Origin: Mya arenaria
Lineage: Eukaryota > Mollusca > Bivalvia > Myida > Myidae
Direction of reading: 5' to 3'
Assembly (NCBI RefSeq): GCF_026914265.1
Contig: NC_069129.1
Coordinates: 12,182,269-12,246,268 of the forward strand
Length of the DNA: 64,000 bases
The notes under the pieces were generated by a model, which had not been told where the DNA came from, did not search any database, and worked only from the letters and a program-made list of their open reading frames with translations. Position numbers and translations under genes: made by a program. This document shows, one piece after another, positions 1 through 13,065 of this stretch (position 1 is its first letter; each line of letters begins with the position of its first letter).

Positions 1-714
1 ACAGACGGAAACTGCTCGCACATAAATTCGATGTCATATCCTCTATCAAATTAATTTATTAAACTGTAGGATATTGTAATATGAATTTCCCGAAAAATTC
101 ACGCAATTAACTGTTTATTTCCACTACCCTTCCCCCCCAACCACCTCCCCCCCACATCCCCCAACCCGCTTACTGACAGCAAAGCGTGGTCTTCACTCTT
201 TATATTGAGAACGACCCATCTGAAAGCAAATCAGACTGGTCTCAGAGAGTCGTTATTAAATTCACATTTGGATCGTTTATACGTTCGACTTTTCCAATTT
301 ACATTCAGTAAATGGCGACCAGTGTTAGTTTGGTCATGTTTGTATGCCCTATTCAATTTAAAAATACTTTTGTGAATTATTTGAAACATAGATGCGTTTA
401 TAAAACTTCCTTGATAAATGTTCAAAAACCTGTTGCACTAAACACGAGTAAATAATATATTTTTCTCCATAAACCGGACATGTAAATGACAGCAACGTCA
501 TAAGCTATGAAATTTTGCGTGAGGTGCTTCCTACGTGTATTAATAACTTTTTTTCGATAAAGTGGGTTTTTGAAAAATAAATTAAACTATGAATTCAGAA
601 AAAAGGGAACGGAAACAAATGTTGATTTCAGTGTAAAATCGTATTTGATTCCACTCGTGATCATTTTCTATGTCAATCATGAAATAAAAAAACGACACAC
701 AGAAATCAACAAAT
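1..714. other. No gene recognised
   Basis: AT-rich sequence with only short chance reading frames and no splice-flanked open stretch that I could support. The one distinctive feature is a C-rich tract, listed separately. Confidence 0.5.
127..167 (-). other. C-rich tract, G-quadruplex potential on minus strand
   Basis: In an otherwise AT-rich region the plus strand has C runs of about 3, 7, 7, 5 and 3 bases separated by short spacers. The minus strand therefore has at least four G runs of three or more with loops of seven or fewer, the usual pattern for an intramolecular G-quadruplex. No gene is seen next to it, so a function is not implied. Confidence 0.5.
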
Positions 715-1699
715 ACCCTCTTTTTTGAAACGACATGCTGTCGCGTATGGCAGTCAACTTCAAGCTACCATATACTTAAACTAAACGCAATCTCGAAAAA
801 TGGTCATCAGACGTGCTAAAAAATGCACTTTGCTTTTAACTTGAAATTGTTTGGATAAGTTATCTGGTGGCTTACAAAAGTGCTGACCGAAACTTTAATT
901 GCTGCAGACTCATTTGATATGCACATATTTATGATAGCAACTTCTGCTCAATTTCATTTACAGTTAATATGACATAAAATGACGCTACTGCACGATGCTT
1001 TAAATGAAAATATTGCTACCCTTAGTATAATTCAGGGTTATTTTAGGCCTGAAATAACACTAATGACCACATAGCATAGCACTAAAACAATGGAAATCGC
1101 ATGAATGAGTCCAAATTATAGTATAAAGTCGGTCTTACATTATTTAAATAATAACATATGTTTTAGGAATGGCAATCGATGTACACTTTAACATTTGTCA
1201 GTTTCACTTCGGACTTAAAATGACTGACATTTGTTATTTAGAAATCCACAGACTGTCTGGTTTTAAAATCATAATCTGTAAGTTTCACTTCAGACTAAAA
1301 ATAACCGACATTTGATATTCAGACATATTCAAGAAACGTGATATTAATAAGGAAAAATTAATACGATTCCATGCTAAAATAAACTTCACTAGTCGTGCAA
1401 ACATAACTATAGTATTGGTCAGAACTCACGCTAAATTGATGCTGCATGGTGAGTATTTATAAAAACCACATAAACGACAAAAACGCAATTATTCATTTCT
1501 TACAAGTCAATTTATCCATGTTATTTCGCATGTGTTTCATAATGGAATTGTTAGTTGCTGCACGCATTTGTTGGATTGTTTTTACATAATATAGTATTGA
1601 TAAAGGAAAGGGCTTCGAAGTAGGCACTTTTTTCTTCCCACGATAGTTTACTGTTATTACAAGAATTGTGAAGTTGTAAATCTTTCCATTTTACACCAA
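715..1699. repeat. Duplicated block A, left part
   Basis: Non-coding DNA that can be followed by eye against about 27325-28345, and in part against 26460-26590. Shared landmarks are the run around ATTTGATATGCACATATTTA (near 913 and 27507) and the stretch GCACTTTGCTTTTAACTT (near 826 and 27412). The copies differ by many substitutions and small indels, so the duplication is old. The block stops at the left end of the long-TIR element at 1700 and resumes at 6376. No open frame is conserved between the copies. Confidence 0.65.
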
Positions 1700-2830
1700 T
1701 AGTCCGGGTTCCAAGTCCTCATGTTTGAGAAAAAAGTGTCCGGCATGTTATACAAATTATTTTTATATGTCGTGTTAGGAGAATGTCTATTATCACTTGA
1801 CAGATACATAACAAATATTTATGGAAAGTGCCTTTGGCCACATGGCGGCTCTTGCAAATTCGCTAAATTCAAGATGGTGTTCAAAATGGCCGCCAAAATT
1901 TGTAATATGAGAAATAATCAAATAATAGGTTGATAAGATATTTTGAAAGTAAATATTAAAACCAAATCACTTTTAAATATATACGTACACCCACTACTGT
2001 TCAGATTCAAGTTTATTTACATTTTTATATTTTAAAGGTCAATGTCATTTTAGAAGTCAAAATGTAAATTTTGAGAAAAATGCACTATCGGACTGGCTTC
2101 TTTCTTTTATTATTTAATAATGATAATGTGTATATAGCTTATATATATATATATCAAAATGAACTGCTATGTATGTTCTTTCAATATTTTATTTTGAATG
2201 CACCCTATATGCTGTTTCCATGGAGATATTCAAAATGGCGTACAAACAGTCACTATTCGGAATAAGCTAAAAATGATAAAAACAGATGGCTATTATAAAT
2301 TGCTAATTCGGTAAAAATGTAATGTTTGAATATATGGAAGAACATTGTCGTGGATATAACTCCTCTCATAATGTTCTTCAAATTGACATACAGCCTTAAC
2401 TACTTCAAGGTCAAGGTCATTTTTTTTTTCAAGGTCAAATAATAAAATGTACCCGAAAAATTGATTTTTTTCCTGCAATATTGTTGTTTTTTTTAATTTT
2501 GTGTAGTTTGTGTCAAAAAGAGGCGGCAGAACTGCAATTTGTATCGTCCTTCATTTTTAACATATTAATTACGTAAAAGTTTTAGATTTTGTTGAATAGG
2601 TGCAGATTTAATACTATTACAGAGTGCCAAAGGTGTTGATATTGCTGTAAGAGTCTTAATAATAAGGCAAATTGTGCAAGTGTTACACTCTAAGTCTTAG
2701 TCAATAGTATATCTAAAGCATGGAATGCATCTATTTCATAATGTGTTTCATGCTACCATGCGTGAATGATCTCTTCAATATCAAGGTCAAGTTCATTTCA
2801 AGGTAAATTTACAAATAAGCAAAATTCTTG
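1700..2830 (+). repeat. Left inverted arm of long-TIR element
   Basis: Reads as the inverse of about 5620-6375. Landmarks are the stretch with GGCCACATGGCGGCTCTTGC near 1839, the AGGTCA-rich segments near 2034, 2405 and 2428, and the stretch starting TGCCAAAGG near 2626. It is longer than the right arm because extra sequence has been inserted or duplicated around 1900-2290. Confidence 0.7.
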
Positions 2831-3780
2831 TATCTTTAAGATATCAAGTCTATTGTCTATTTTCTTCTCTTTTTAAAGTTTACTATTGCATGTTCATTTA
2901 CAACGTGTGATTGCAGACCTAAATATCATCAATATTAGGTCTGTTTTCAGAGAACAGTGTCAGAGTTTCTAAAAACATTTTGGTGCCATAGCAGAACACG
3001 TTGCATAATGAAAGTGCAGAAATTGGCATTACCATTAAGTTTTCCAGTGAAATTTTTTACTATATACCTATGTCTTAAATCTAATTACAAGCAGTGTTTC
3101 TATTTCATATAATGCTTAAAATTATAAATTAACTCACAGAACAGACCAAATAATGGTTATTATAAGGTCATAACACAAAATTGTACCTTGTTTGAGTGTT
3201 TTCTTTGTTTTCGTCTATAAAATAACTTCGAAATCTGAACGGTAACCAGTAGGCGGATCCTAACCATAGAGTAACTTGAGTCAAGTAAATAAAAAAGCAA
3301 TTCACTTATATACATGATATTTATTGACATTTTTCCTTGACAACAAATTGGTCACCATATAGTAATTATTGAAATATATATAAGGTTTATGATACACTAA
3401 TTTATACCTTACTCTTAGAGATTGCCGATCTATATACTAGTTTTATCGTTTTGAAGATATTTCAAAGAAGTTCAGTTTGGTTAAAAAATATTGCCAAATT
3501 CTGTATTTCTACTTCATTTTATTTAATTTATACTAATGTGTAAAGAGAAAGCAGTTCTTAATTGAAGGGTGGTCGAATGGTTTGAATAAAAATGTGGAAT
3601 GAAGGGAAACTAGTCAAATACGAAAAAAAACTTATAGGATATACAAGTTAATTTAAAACGAAGAACAAACTTCGGATTTCATTGGACAAATATATCATAT
3701 CATATAAATATGAATCTCCTGTTATGTGTCTTGCTTGGGTTTGTTTTGCTCTAAATATACTATATCGTTCCGAAAATATT

Positions 3781-4905
3781 GTCTAAAGGGCATTGTGTAT
3801 GCTTACTTAGAGCCTCACATGGGTTTATTTGGATCTAAATGGGCTCTATGGTTTCCAAAATGTGGTCTATTTGACACTGAGTAGGCTTATTTAGTGCTCT
3901 TCATGGGTTTGTTTGGCTCTAAACAGGCTTTATATTTGCCAAACTGTAGTCTAATGGGCACTTAATATGCTAATTTACAGCTGCACATTGTTTTGATCTT
4001 AACATGCTTAATATTTTCCAAAATGTGATCTAATGGTCACTGTGTATGCTGACTTAGAGCTGCACATATGTTTGTTTTTATCTAAATGGGCGTTATGGTT
4101 TCAAAAATGTGGTCCATTTGACACTGAGTTGGCTTATTTTGAGCTGCCCATGGGTTTGGTTTGGATCTAAATGGCCTTTATGGTTTCCAAGCTGTGGTCC
4201 ATTTGACACTGAGTTGGCTTACATAGAGCTGCACATGGGTTTGTTTTGATCTATATGGGCTTTATGGTTTCCAGAATTGGGTATATTTGACACTGAGAAT
4301 GGTTACTCAGTGCTGCACATATTTGCCAAAATGTGGTCTAATGGATACTGTTTAAGCTTATTTAGAGCTGCACATGGTTTTGTTTGGCTCTAAATAGGCT
4401 TAATGGTTGGCAAATGTGTATTTTTATGACACTGAGTAGGTTGAATGAGAGCTTCACATGGGTGTGATTGGTTCTGAATGGGCTTAATGGTTTCTAAATG
4501 TGGTCTATTTGACACTGAGTAGGCTTACTTAGAGCAGAACATGGGTTTGGTTTTATCTAAATGGGCTCAATGGTTTCCAAAATGTGGTCTTAAGGGCAAG
4601 GTGTATGCTTACTTAAAGCTTCAAATGGGTTTGATTGGATCTATACGGGCTTTATGGTTTCCGAAATAGAGTCTATTTCACACTGGGCAAGCTTACTAAG
4701 TGCTGCACATGGGTTTGTTTTTATCTAAACTGGATTCATATTTGCCAAAATGTGGTCTAATGGGTACTGTGTGAGCTTATTTAGAGCTGTTCATGGATTT
4801 GTTTGGATCTAAACGGGCTTAATGGTTGCCAATTGTGGTCTGTTTGACACTTAATAGGCTTAATTAGAGCTACACATGCGTATGTTTGGCCCTAAATAAG
4901 CATTA
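3781..4905 (+). repeat. 84-bp minisatellite (about 13 copies)
   Basis: Direct tandem repeats whose phase marker (GTCTATTTGACACTGAG and variants) recurs at 3781, 3865 and 3949 and then at about 84-bp spacing to about 4900. Other shared words are GAGCTGCACATGGGTTTGTT and TATGGTTTCCAAAATGTG. Copies differ from one another by a moderate number of changes, and degraded copies continue to about 5160. The unit is a multiple of three, but I found stops in all three minus-strand frames of the consensus and a stop in the plus frame I read, so it is not a coding repeat. It forms the core of the long-TIR element. Confidence 0.85.
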
Positions 4906-5289
4906 TTGAAGTCACAATTGACTTGATAAATAATTGAACCGACTTAATTAGAGACCTATCGAGTTTTAACCTATTGATATGCTTGACTGTACACTGGCAC
5001 TGGTACTGTTTTGGCTCGTATAGAACCTACAATGGCCTTGAATATGGCAACTTTATGGATCACTTGGCACTCGATTGGCTTCATACGGTCTATATTTGGC
5101 AGATATCAGATATGAAAAAAAGTCTATTGGACACAAAGTGGACTTGCGAACAGCCATAGTGTGATGCTGGTCTGGAAGATTGGGTTAGGTTACAGCCCAA
5201 AAGCGGTTGAATGACCATTGGCTTGGCTTTCGTAGAGCCCGTTTGTGTTTATTTGATAATGAAAGCGTTTGTCTGTTACCATACATTGT

Positions 5290-5890
5290 TGAAGCAATCA
5301 GATAAGTATGTCAAAATGAAGCACAGTATGAAAGTGATACATGCCATGAATTAAGATAAACAAATGAATTGACTGCTACACTAGCACAACTTGCCATAAG
5401 ACTCGTTCAGCAATAACAATCATGCGATCACCTTCAATTGGCGCACTCTATCGGTATGATCCTTGGCGGTGGCGGTTTCAAAAAATAAAAAATCTATACC
5501 CTAAACAATTGTTTTAAATGAGGGAACATATAATTTACAATTCTGTCTACGCCTTAAGACACATACTAAACGTAAATTGAAATGAAAATGGAAAAAAATA
5601 TATAAAAAAAACATATTTTGAGTTATTTTGCATATCTTGACCTTGAAATGACCATGACCTTGAAATGGCTGAAATAAGCTTAAACTTGACATGGGAGAAG
5701 TCAGATTGATATGTCAACATAAAGCATACTATTTAATAGATACAAGCCATGCATTTAGACAGACTTTCAGAGTAACATTAGCACAGTTTACTATAAGACT
5801 CTTACAGAAATAGCAATCTTGCGACCGCCTTTGGCATGCGATTATATTATGAACCCTTGGCGTTTTCAAAACAATATATAAGCTATATCC
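5290..5890 (+). repeat. Direct duplication inside right part of long-TIR element
   Basis: Two diverged direct copies of about 150-200 bp. One covers roughly 5330-5530, the other 5740-5960. Both contain a stretch ending in CATAAGACTC or TATAAGACTC, then a GCGATCACC or GCGACCGCC segment, then a tract ending TTGTTTTAAATGA followed by AACATA. They belong to the right arm and its inner flank. Confidence 0.55.
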
Positions 5891-6375
5891 TAAATTATTG
5901 TTTTAAATGAAGGAACATACAATTTACGATTCTGCCAGCACTTTTTGACACACAATTAACATAAATGAATTTTAAAAAAAGAAGAAAAGTAAACAGGAAA
6001 AATAGAATTTTAGGGCATTTTTTTATACTTTGACCTTGAAAATGACCTTGACAATGACCATGACTTATTTAAGGTTATATGTCAATTTGAAGTACATTAT
6101 GAGAAAAGTAATATCCATGTGAATATTTTTTCTTATTTATTTAATGAAAATAGCTATATTCGAACATAGTATTTTTACTGAAATGGCAATTAATGGCGGC
6201 CATCTTGGGCGCCATCTTGGATATTTCCTTTTCGCAAGAGCCGCCAAGTGGCCAAATGCACTTTTTATAATCTACAGACTTTAACCTACAGTTTGATACC
6301 AAATTATTTTGTATAGCAGAGGGGTGCAGTAAATTTCCTTATTTTTCACATTTTTCTGCCTTGGAACCCAGACTA
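5620..6375 (-). repeat. Right inverted arm of long-TIR element
   Basis: Inverse counterpart of 1700-2830. It carries several CTTGACCTTGA motifs (near 5637, 5656 and 6038), the mirror of AAGGTCAAGG in the left arm, and the conserved segment CGCCATCTTGGATA near 6210. A solitary copy of this arm lies at about 38335-38725. Confidence 0.7.
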
Positions 6376-7440
6376 CAAGCACTTTGGTTATGCTTTACAA
6401 AACATTTGGACGGGAAGATCAAGTATTTTAGTATGTTAGCGTGTTTTACCCATAGACGTTAGAAGACACTATGAGTAGTTTTAAGGACATTGTCCCGCTT
6501 TGTATCGACCCTTATTGTTTACATGTAATTCTCTGTCGTTCCCTTGGAAAACCTTGAAAGCACAACCTGATAAAAGATGATTACTTTACAGCAACGCATA
6601 TCAAGTGGTAGGCGTCCAGACGGTTAAAAACATCGATGAGAATTGCTAGACATTTACCGGGACATCAGCCAATTAGCAGCAATCAAATGTTGTTTCAGTA
6701 ATCCTAAAACTCAGGGAGAGCTCCTTTGAAAGCAAATAATACACATAAAGTACGATGAATAAAATATCAGTTCATTCACAGTAATGGTAGTTACAATACT
6801 TCAAAGCTCTCAACACCGGTTTAATCGTTTGAAGGCATGGGACTCGTACAATTTCCCGTTGCAAGCATCTTGCTTTTAAAGGCGGCAGACTAAGAGCCTG
6901 AGTCGACCAATGAACCGACGATTCATATTGCCGGAAAAATAATAATCATGCGTATTTGCACAGCCTCTTTTTTCTCCCCACGCCATAAGACAGGGTCGAA
7001 TCTTTACATATTGCAGATTTTTCATTAAACGAAAAAAAATATACCAATTATTTATTAAACTCTACAGGCAAGACGGTGACAAGCTGGTGAAACCCCACTC
7101 GTATTATTTTACTGGTTAGATAGAAAAGAACAGGTGTATTTTGAGAGGGAAGAAAAATATGCCAATGGTGGGGCTTGAACCATGTACCTCTTGTATGAGA
7201 AGTGAATACCGATATATCACTTACCTTCTTATTCTCACTTTCGGTCTTTCGTACCCTATGAATTATATGTTAGACCGACTTGACAGGTGCGATATTGCAA
7301 GTAAAAACAAACGAAAAACTACTGAACTTCTCACATTTTCATTAATTTAGTTTACATAGAAATTGCTACGGACTGACACAACAGGCGGACAGAAATACGG
7401 ACGAACAATGCCAAATTCGAACTCTATAAACTTCTGACGA
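6376..7440. repeat. Duplicated block A, right part
   Basis: Continues block A after the long-TIR element and matches about 28345-29420. Conserved runs include GTCCAGACGGTT, TTGCTAGACAT followed by ACCGGGA, and GAGAGCTCC. No shared reading frame is visible. Confidence 0.65.
7145..7245 (-). repeat. tRNA-derived SINE relic
   Basis: On the minus strand the RNA polymerase III B-box pattern GGTTCAAGCCC occurs at 7181-7171, downstream of a degraded tRNA-like stretch. The same relic is at 29155-29255 in the paralogous block, so it inserted before the duplication. No complete tRNA fold can be drawn. Confidence 0.4.
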
Positions 7441-10073
7441 GGGATAATTGTAAATTGATATGACTTGTGTCTTAAATTGAAATATATCTTTTTTTGTATT
7501 AAAGCATACATGTTTCTATGATAATCTATTGATACCCCAATTTAATTATTACGTTTGACAGTTGTTTCGTTGTTTACAATTAAGGCATCTCAATTAAAAC
7601 AATTCGTATAAAGATCCAATTCTCCAATTCTCACTCATTTATATTAAAAGGATAGGATTCAGTCCTCAGAAAAATCAAACTGTCCGAGACAGGCCCATCC
7701 TAAAGTAATCGATGAAAATTTATTTAAACCAATCAAATTACCGTGCAAGTAATTCACTTAGACGCTTTATGTCAAACATCAAAAATAAATCTTGCGTATA
7801 CAGATTATTTGAACAAAAGGTCGATACTCATTGGCGTGCAATATATTTGACATATATATTCTCCGCCATGAGGTCATCGGTAGGCTCCCATATAGAAACA
7901 TTTGACCTTCCTACTCAGAAAACACAATCCAGAGTAATTCATATCAGATCACAGGGGTTTTCAAAATCGAGCTTAATTGTTGTTTATTGGTAAATAGTGT
8001 TTAAACTATAGCGATTTGAGATCAGAATATCAAGTGGATTCGAGAATTGGCCGTTACTGATCAGAACAGGGCTTGTTTGTTGTTGTTGGTTTTTTTTCGA
8101 AAATCCTCGCGCAAGTCAAACAAGAATGTTTAAGCACAGAAAACCCGAAATAATTTTAGATTTAATTCCCAAAACTTGAACAGCCAATCATATCAGAGGT
8201 CTAAAGCAGTGATCGTCACAAAAGCAGACCATCCCGATAAGCAAAAGTAATTTCGCAATGAATAATTGACTATCTTCAAACTAAAATATTGCACTGGCAA
8301 TGACACATGTATACACACATTCAAAGACTGTATAAAGGTATTACACTAACTCTAAATTTGATAGCTGAAAACTAATTCATTTCAGTTGTTCGTATTCGGG
8401 TTATTATTCCGTGTATATTGGAATAGCAGTTACAAACCATGCTGATCATAGTAGACAATAATTGGATATATCAGACTAAGAGCTCAGTTATATCAAATTG
8501 ATTAAATGCGTAAATTGCAATCCGTAGTTAATGCATTCACCACAATAGTTGAATAAATACGTCACGGTTATATTACATATCATTATATTTTTCCAATATT
8601 AGTAGGTAGGCCAGTTCGTACCATGTTCCAAGCAGTTATTCTATATAAAATATAGGTGCACTGAGCCCTAGGTGGAGCTTGCTACCTGTCTGTAACAAAC
8701 CATCCATTTCAACCGAAGAAAAATACGACTCTTCAGTGGCCATGGATATATCTGAAGTAGGATGTAACTACATGGGTGATAAGAGCTAATTAATTTTCGT
8801 GCAAATTGAAAATAATTGTTTGGTCATTTGCATATTTACACGCACATCTTATTACAGAAAGGTCAATTTAAGCTTATCAATTCAATGCAGATATTGACAA
8901 AAGATTCTGGATTCAATGTTTTGAAGAATTTCATAATAAGTTGATTCATATTGATGACCATTAAATTGGTTCATTAAAGGTGAGGAAAACACATTTGTAG
9001 TTCGTCAAGAATATTTTTTGTGAATGAAACAAAATCAGCACTTGTCTTCTTGAGAAGTCACTTGACCTTCATAATTGTGGTAGTAGTTTCGTTAATAAAA
9101 TATAAACATGAATTAACGGTGTCATAAATGGCATGAAGTTCGTAAGTTACTGCAGTGAAGGCAATTACATCACTATTTGTATCACATTTGAAGGGTATTT
9201 GTCAAATTCCCCACAAAACTATCGCGTGAATCAGACATTTGCAGATGATTCAACGTACAGACAGCTTATTTTTGCTCTATTTCAAAATCCCAGGAAAGAA
9301 ACCGACGGCGTTGAGCCAAATTGCTCATTCTGCTTTAAGCCGTCGAGATATAGCTTCATGTACCGATAAAATTAGGTTTATGTCCAAACTGTTGTGTGTT
9401 TGTTTTTTCAGAATATCTCCGCAACAAGAATGATGTCAAGACGAGAATACGTTGTTTTAGAAATGGGTGGGGCGGCATTTCTTTGCACTCATGCCATCAA
9501 ATGTCCGGTTATAGATCTCACAGTTGAGATTAAATGTCGAACCTTTTTGTTAAATTGGAGAGGGCTTTCGTACACTTTGTTTAGGTACATATCAAAATCA
9601 CTTGTTCCGTGCAGTATGCAGCGTGCATATATACTGACAGTAAACAAACGCCTCTTGCAGTCATTTACAAATAAAAAACACTGTACACTCTTGCATCCAA
9701 AAAGAAGACCTGTTTGTAGATTAAAAATGTTCATCATAATCGAAGGAATTTAAAACATTGCGCGGTTTCGTACCGCGTCGCATTATTCAATTTTGGGAAT
9801 AATTACGACGGATATGAAATGGTGGTGGTTCATTCTGTCAGATTTGGTACCGCTTTGTTTTCAAATAAGTTGAGGTCACAAGAAAACATCAACATCGTCT
9901 TTTGTATAACTGTTTGATACGGGGTTTTCTAATAAAGTTTGTGTAATTCCGTTGAAATGTATTATCAATATATCATCACACAAAGTGCGCGCAATGATAT
10001 ATTACACGTTCATTTCAAACGTTAAATTGTTTTGTTTTGTTTTCAAATCGTGAGGAATTATTATATTATTTCA

Positions 10074-10270
10074 CTTAAAGATGCACTCTTACTTCCAAAT
10101 AAGATTAACCACAATTAATAATATTTTTTAAATATTCCAAAAACGATGAAAAACATTTCGAAAACAATGGTTCTTATGAAGGATACCAAGTTTACTTTGA
10201 AAGATAGAGCATAAAAAACGATATTTCTACGACTCTAGTAGACCACAGTTAATCTTTTAGCATTTACCAA
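10074..10270. repeat. TTAA-type MITE remnant (tentative)
   Basis: Begins TTAAAGATGCACTCTTAC, close to the TTAAAGCTGCACTCTCAC end of the palindromic MITEs at 40383 and 47821. An AAGATTAAC word near the start recurs inverted near 10255. The right end is not clear, so the boundaries are approximate. Confidence 0.35.
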
Positions 10271-11144
10271 TCATTTAATATATTTGCGCTTTCTGCTTTT
10301 TATTGCACGAGTACATTCTTGTTATCAGTAATTAATAAAATAAAAAAATAAATGCATTATTTAGCAAGTAATTAAAGGTAAATCAGTAAAAATTGATAAT
10401 TGTTATAAATGTGTATGTACTGATTTTGAATAACAATGTCAATGTAATACGAACAAAACAATAGAATTCACCTTTGGCGAAAACGTTTATATTATTTTTC
10501 TTCGAGCAAACCTCCAAATTAGTTCAAATTATGATAAGAAAAACTATCAATTCAAACAAATGAATTGTTCCTGAGACAAGCACGAAACTTCAGTGTAGAG
10601 ACCATACAAATTGGCAATCATAGAACTATTTAGACGTTTTCTTTAACACATGGCCAGAAGCAGAAGCAATATTTTGTTATCTTGAACATAATTTGTCATG
10701 CCCCTGGTTAAATGTTTTCATTTGTGAATATATCGCAAACAATTAATCTAACGCGAAGTAAGGAAAATTAGTTCCTTTGAAGTAAGTCTGATTGGACAAA
10801 TTACAAAGTTGCGAGTAAAGTAGGGTCACGAAATGCTTTTTGTCTGTATCAGAGGTGAAATGATATTGTGAAGAGTGTTTAAGTAATATCTCCACGGTTA
10901 CTTTTACACTTTTTTTGCTTAAGAAATTCAATTTTATATGGCTATCAGAAGAGAACAAAATACGCATGGACGAATGCAGAAAGGTAGCAAGCTGTTGAAG
11001 CAAATATAAACAATAAAAAAAGTCATTTAGACGATTTAAATTGCCTGTCCTTCATATTCGGTCGTTCAAAATTAAGAAAAAAAGACAATCACACTAACAC
11101 CACAAGCAAGTCACAAACGCATTAAAAAAAACTTTACCAATAAA

Positions 11145-11290
11145 TGACGGGATGACCGCATTGAAGCGGTCAGTGAAACACGAGTTCACTGGAGAAGGGG
11201 TTGACTGGGGATTTAACTAGTTTTATGGTCATAACCTCACATATCTTCCAACATTTATAAATACTTACACACTTTAAAATATAAGCCTTA
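11145..11290. repeat. Dispersed repeat fragment
   Basis: Resembles 31850-31930: both have GGTCAGT, then TTCACTGG or TTTACTGG, GGTTT or GGATTT and CATAACCTCAC or CACAAACCTCAC in the same order. It is a short diverged fragment of a repeat also found elsewhere in the window. Confidence 0.35.
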
Positions 11291-12619
11291 TCAGAGCCGG
11301 CATCAATCGTGTTTGGTATAGGGTGGTCGTTGATCTATCAAACTCTCTGCCACAGCTTCGTTTTAAGCATAGGCCAATAATCTTTAGCTTCGCTTTGAGA
11401 TCACGTTTAGGTAGGGAGAAAGGGTAATAAGACTTTTACTTTATTATTACGCCATTAAGTCGTTTTTATAACATATTTGTGTAATTTATTGTAAGATAAA
11501 TCAACTGCAATATTTTCAGCTCATCTTTAAACAATTTGTGTGAAATTGAACGAAGATTACCAGGTCATTGAGTACATGTTGGATATTTAATATAAATCAA
11601 ATCAAAGTATTCGTTTTTCGGTGTAATTTATATAGGTACGTTAAACTGATCGATGAAAGATACTTGCATCTGATACAAATCCTGGCCCCTCCCTCTCCAA
11701 TAAGTTCAATGAATTTCTATCGCACTAAGTGACCTTTTATACCCCTTTCATTATGCCACGATATTCCACGGGACATGTCGCAAAATACGACAAGACAGAC
11801 TTCACTTTAGCCACGGATAGCAAGAGTTGTTTAAGCAAAAGTTGATGTACATGTATGTGAGAATTTTCTACGGCATTTACACAATATTTTTTGCCGTAGA
11901 GTTTCTTTCACATATAAAAAGGATTGTTTCCATAGTTATTTGCCATTACTACAAAAACGTTGGTGAATTACAGTGATCGAGATATTATCAAGGTCATGAC
12001 AGCTATATGAAGCTGTTACCTTATATTCTCCGACCCTAAACGCTAGTAAACAATTTGTTGATACTGTCTGGATCGCAATGTCGTCATTTATTCAATAGCA
12101 ATTCACATACTACAGTACCAACTGCGATCTTGTAAAACGGTATTCAGAGACAATAAAACACTCTTTGCTTTTAAGTCCAGTCATTTTGATGAGTTAAATG
12201 TTGGTTGCCTAAAAGGGTGAACGAATGATTTTTTTTTTCTTTTTCATAAAATTTAACGTGTGTAGACTAATTCGTTGTGCACACATTTATTAAGGCAAGT
12301 TTTGTTTAACCTCATTTACATTCGCTATGGCTTAATGGAACGTCAAGACAGATTGCTTAAATGGCAAAAAAGTTGCCTTTAAGCTTCCCTTGTTTGTTTG
12401 TCCTGCACTTTAGGCTTGAAATAATTGACTTTTATTAGTAAATTGTCTTCCATGGCTTACAATCAATACGAGTAATTATAGTATTAATCAGTAGTAATCT
12501 TGGGCTTCAAATAATAATACAGCTGCCGTTTATTATTTGCCAAGCATTGCATAAAAACTAAAAAAGCAAAAGAGATGCCCTTTATTATTTTTTATTATTC
12601 AAGGAGTATCAAGGTAAAA

Positions 12620-13065
12620 ACACACATGACATTTTATTACGTTTCTATCAAATGACCTTTTAAGCTCAGAAATAATACATAGTTCATCGTTATGTATGTA
12701 TCAAGTGACCTTTAAGGATTAAAATTATAATGTAGTTTACCATTGTAATGTATCTATCATGCGACCTTTCAAGGATTGAAATAATAATAAAGTTATTCCT
12801 TGTTACGTACCTAACAAGCCTACAATGATGCCTTGAAATTATATGCAGTTGTTTTCTGTATTGTGTTGATCAATTGAAATTTAAGGCTTGAAATAACAAT
12901 ACAGTTGCCCTTTGTTATATATCTTACAAGTGACATTTAAGGTTTGAAATATCGGTGCAGTTGCCCCTCGATACTACTGTCAAGTAACCTTTAAGGCTGT
13001 CAACAGATATTCAGTTTTCCATTTTAATGTATCTGTTACGGGCCTTTAAAAGCCTAATATAGTGA
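12620..13065 (+). repeat. Degenerate minisatellite, unit about 57 bp
   Basis: Around eight diverged units marked by GTGACCTTTAAGG and similar words at roughly 12706, 12762, 12930, 12985 and 13042, each followed by a stretch ending in ACAGTTGCCC or a variant. The paralogous block has the same units at 21690-21800 and 22250-22390, split there by the TTAA-flanked element. Confidence 0.55.

Larger units (their letters stand above)
1700..6375. mobile_element. Long-TIR (foldback-type) element, non-autonomous
   Basis: The ends are TAGTCCGGGTTCCAAG at 1700 and its near-perfect inverted copy ending at 6375 (TAGTCTGGGTTCCAAG on the minus strand, 15 of 16). The inverted arms stay alignable for several hundred bases inward. 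CAA directly abuts both ends (1697-1699 and 6376-6378) and reads as a 3-bp target duplication. The uninterrupted paralogue near 28345-28365 runs straight from the left to the right flank and so gives the empty site. The middle holds an 84-bp minisatellite and no transposase-like frame, so the element depends on an enzyme encoded elsewhere. The architecture resembles Foldback elements; a 3-bp target site is also known for PIF/Harbinger. I do not assign a superfamily. Confidence 0.75.

Noticed and set aside
3781-4905. CRISPR-like array or coding tandem repeat
   Set aside because: Units are contiguous without unique spacers, and the unit consensus carries stop codons in the frames checked; it is a eukaryotic minisatellite inside a transposon.
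9394-9753. 119-codon plus-strand frame with an overlapping antisense frame
   Set aside because: Lies in the part of block B missing from the second copy, has no family features, and both strands are open in AT-rich sequence.
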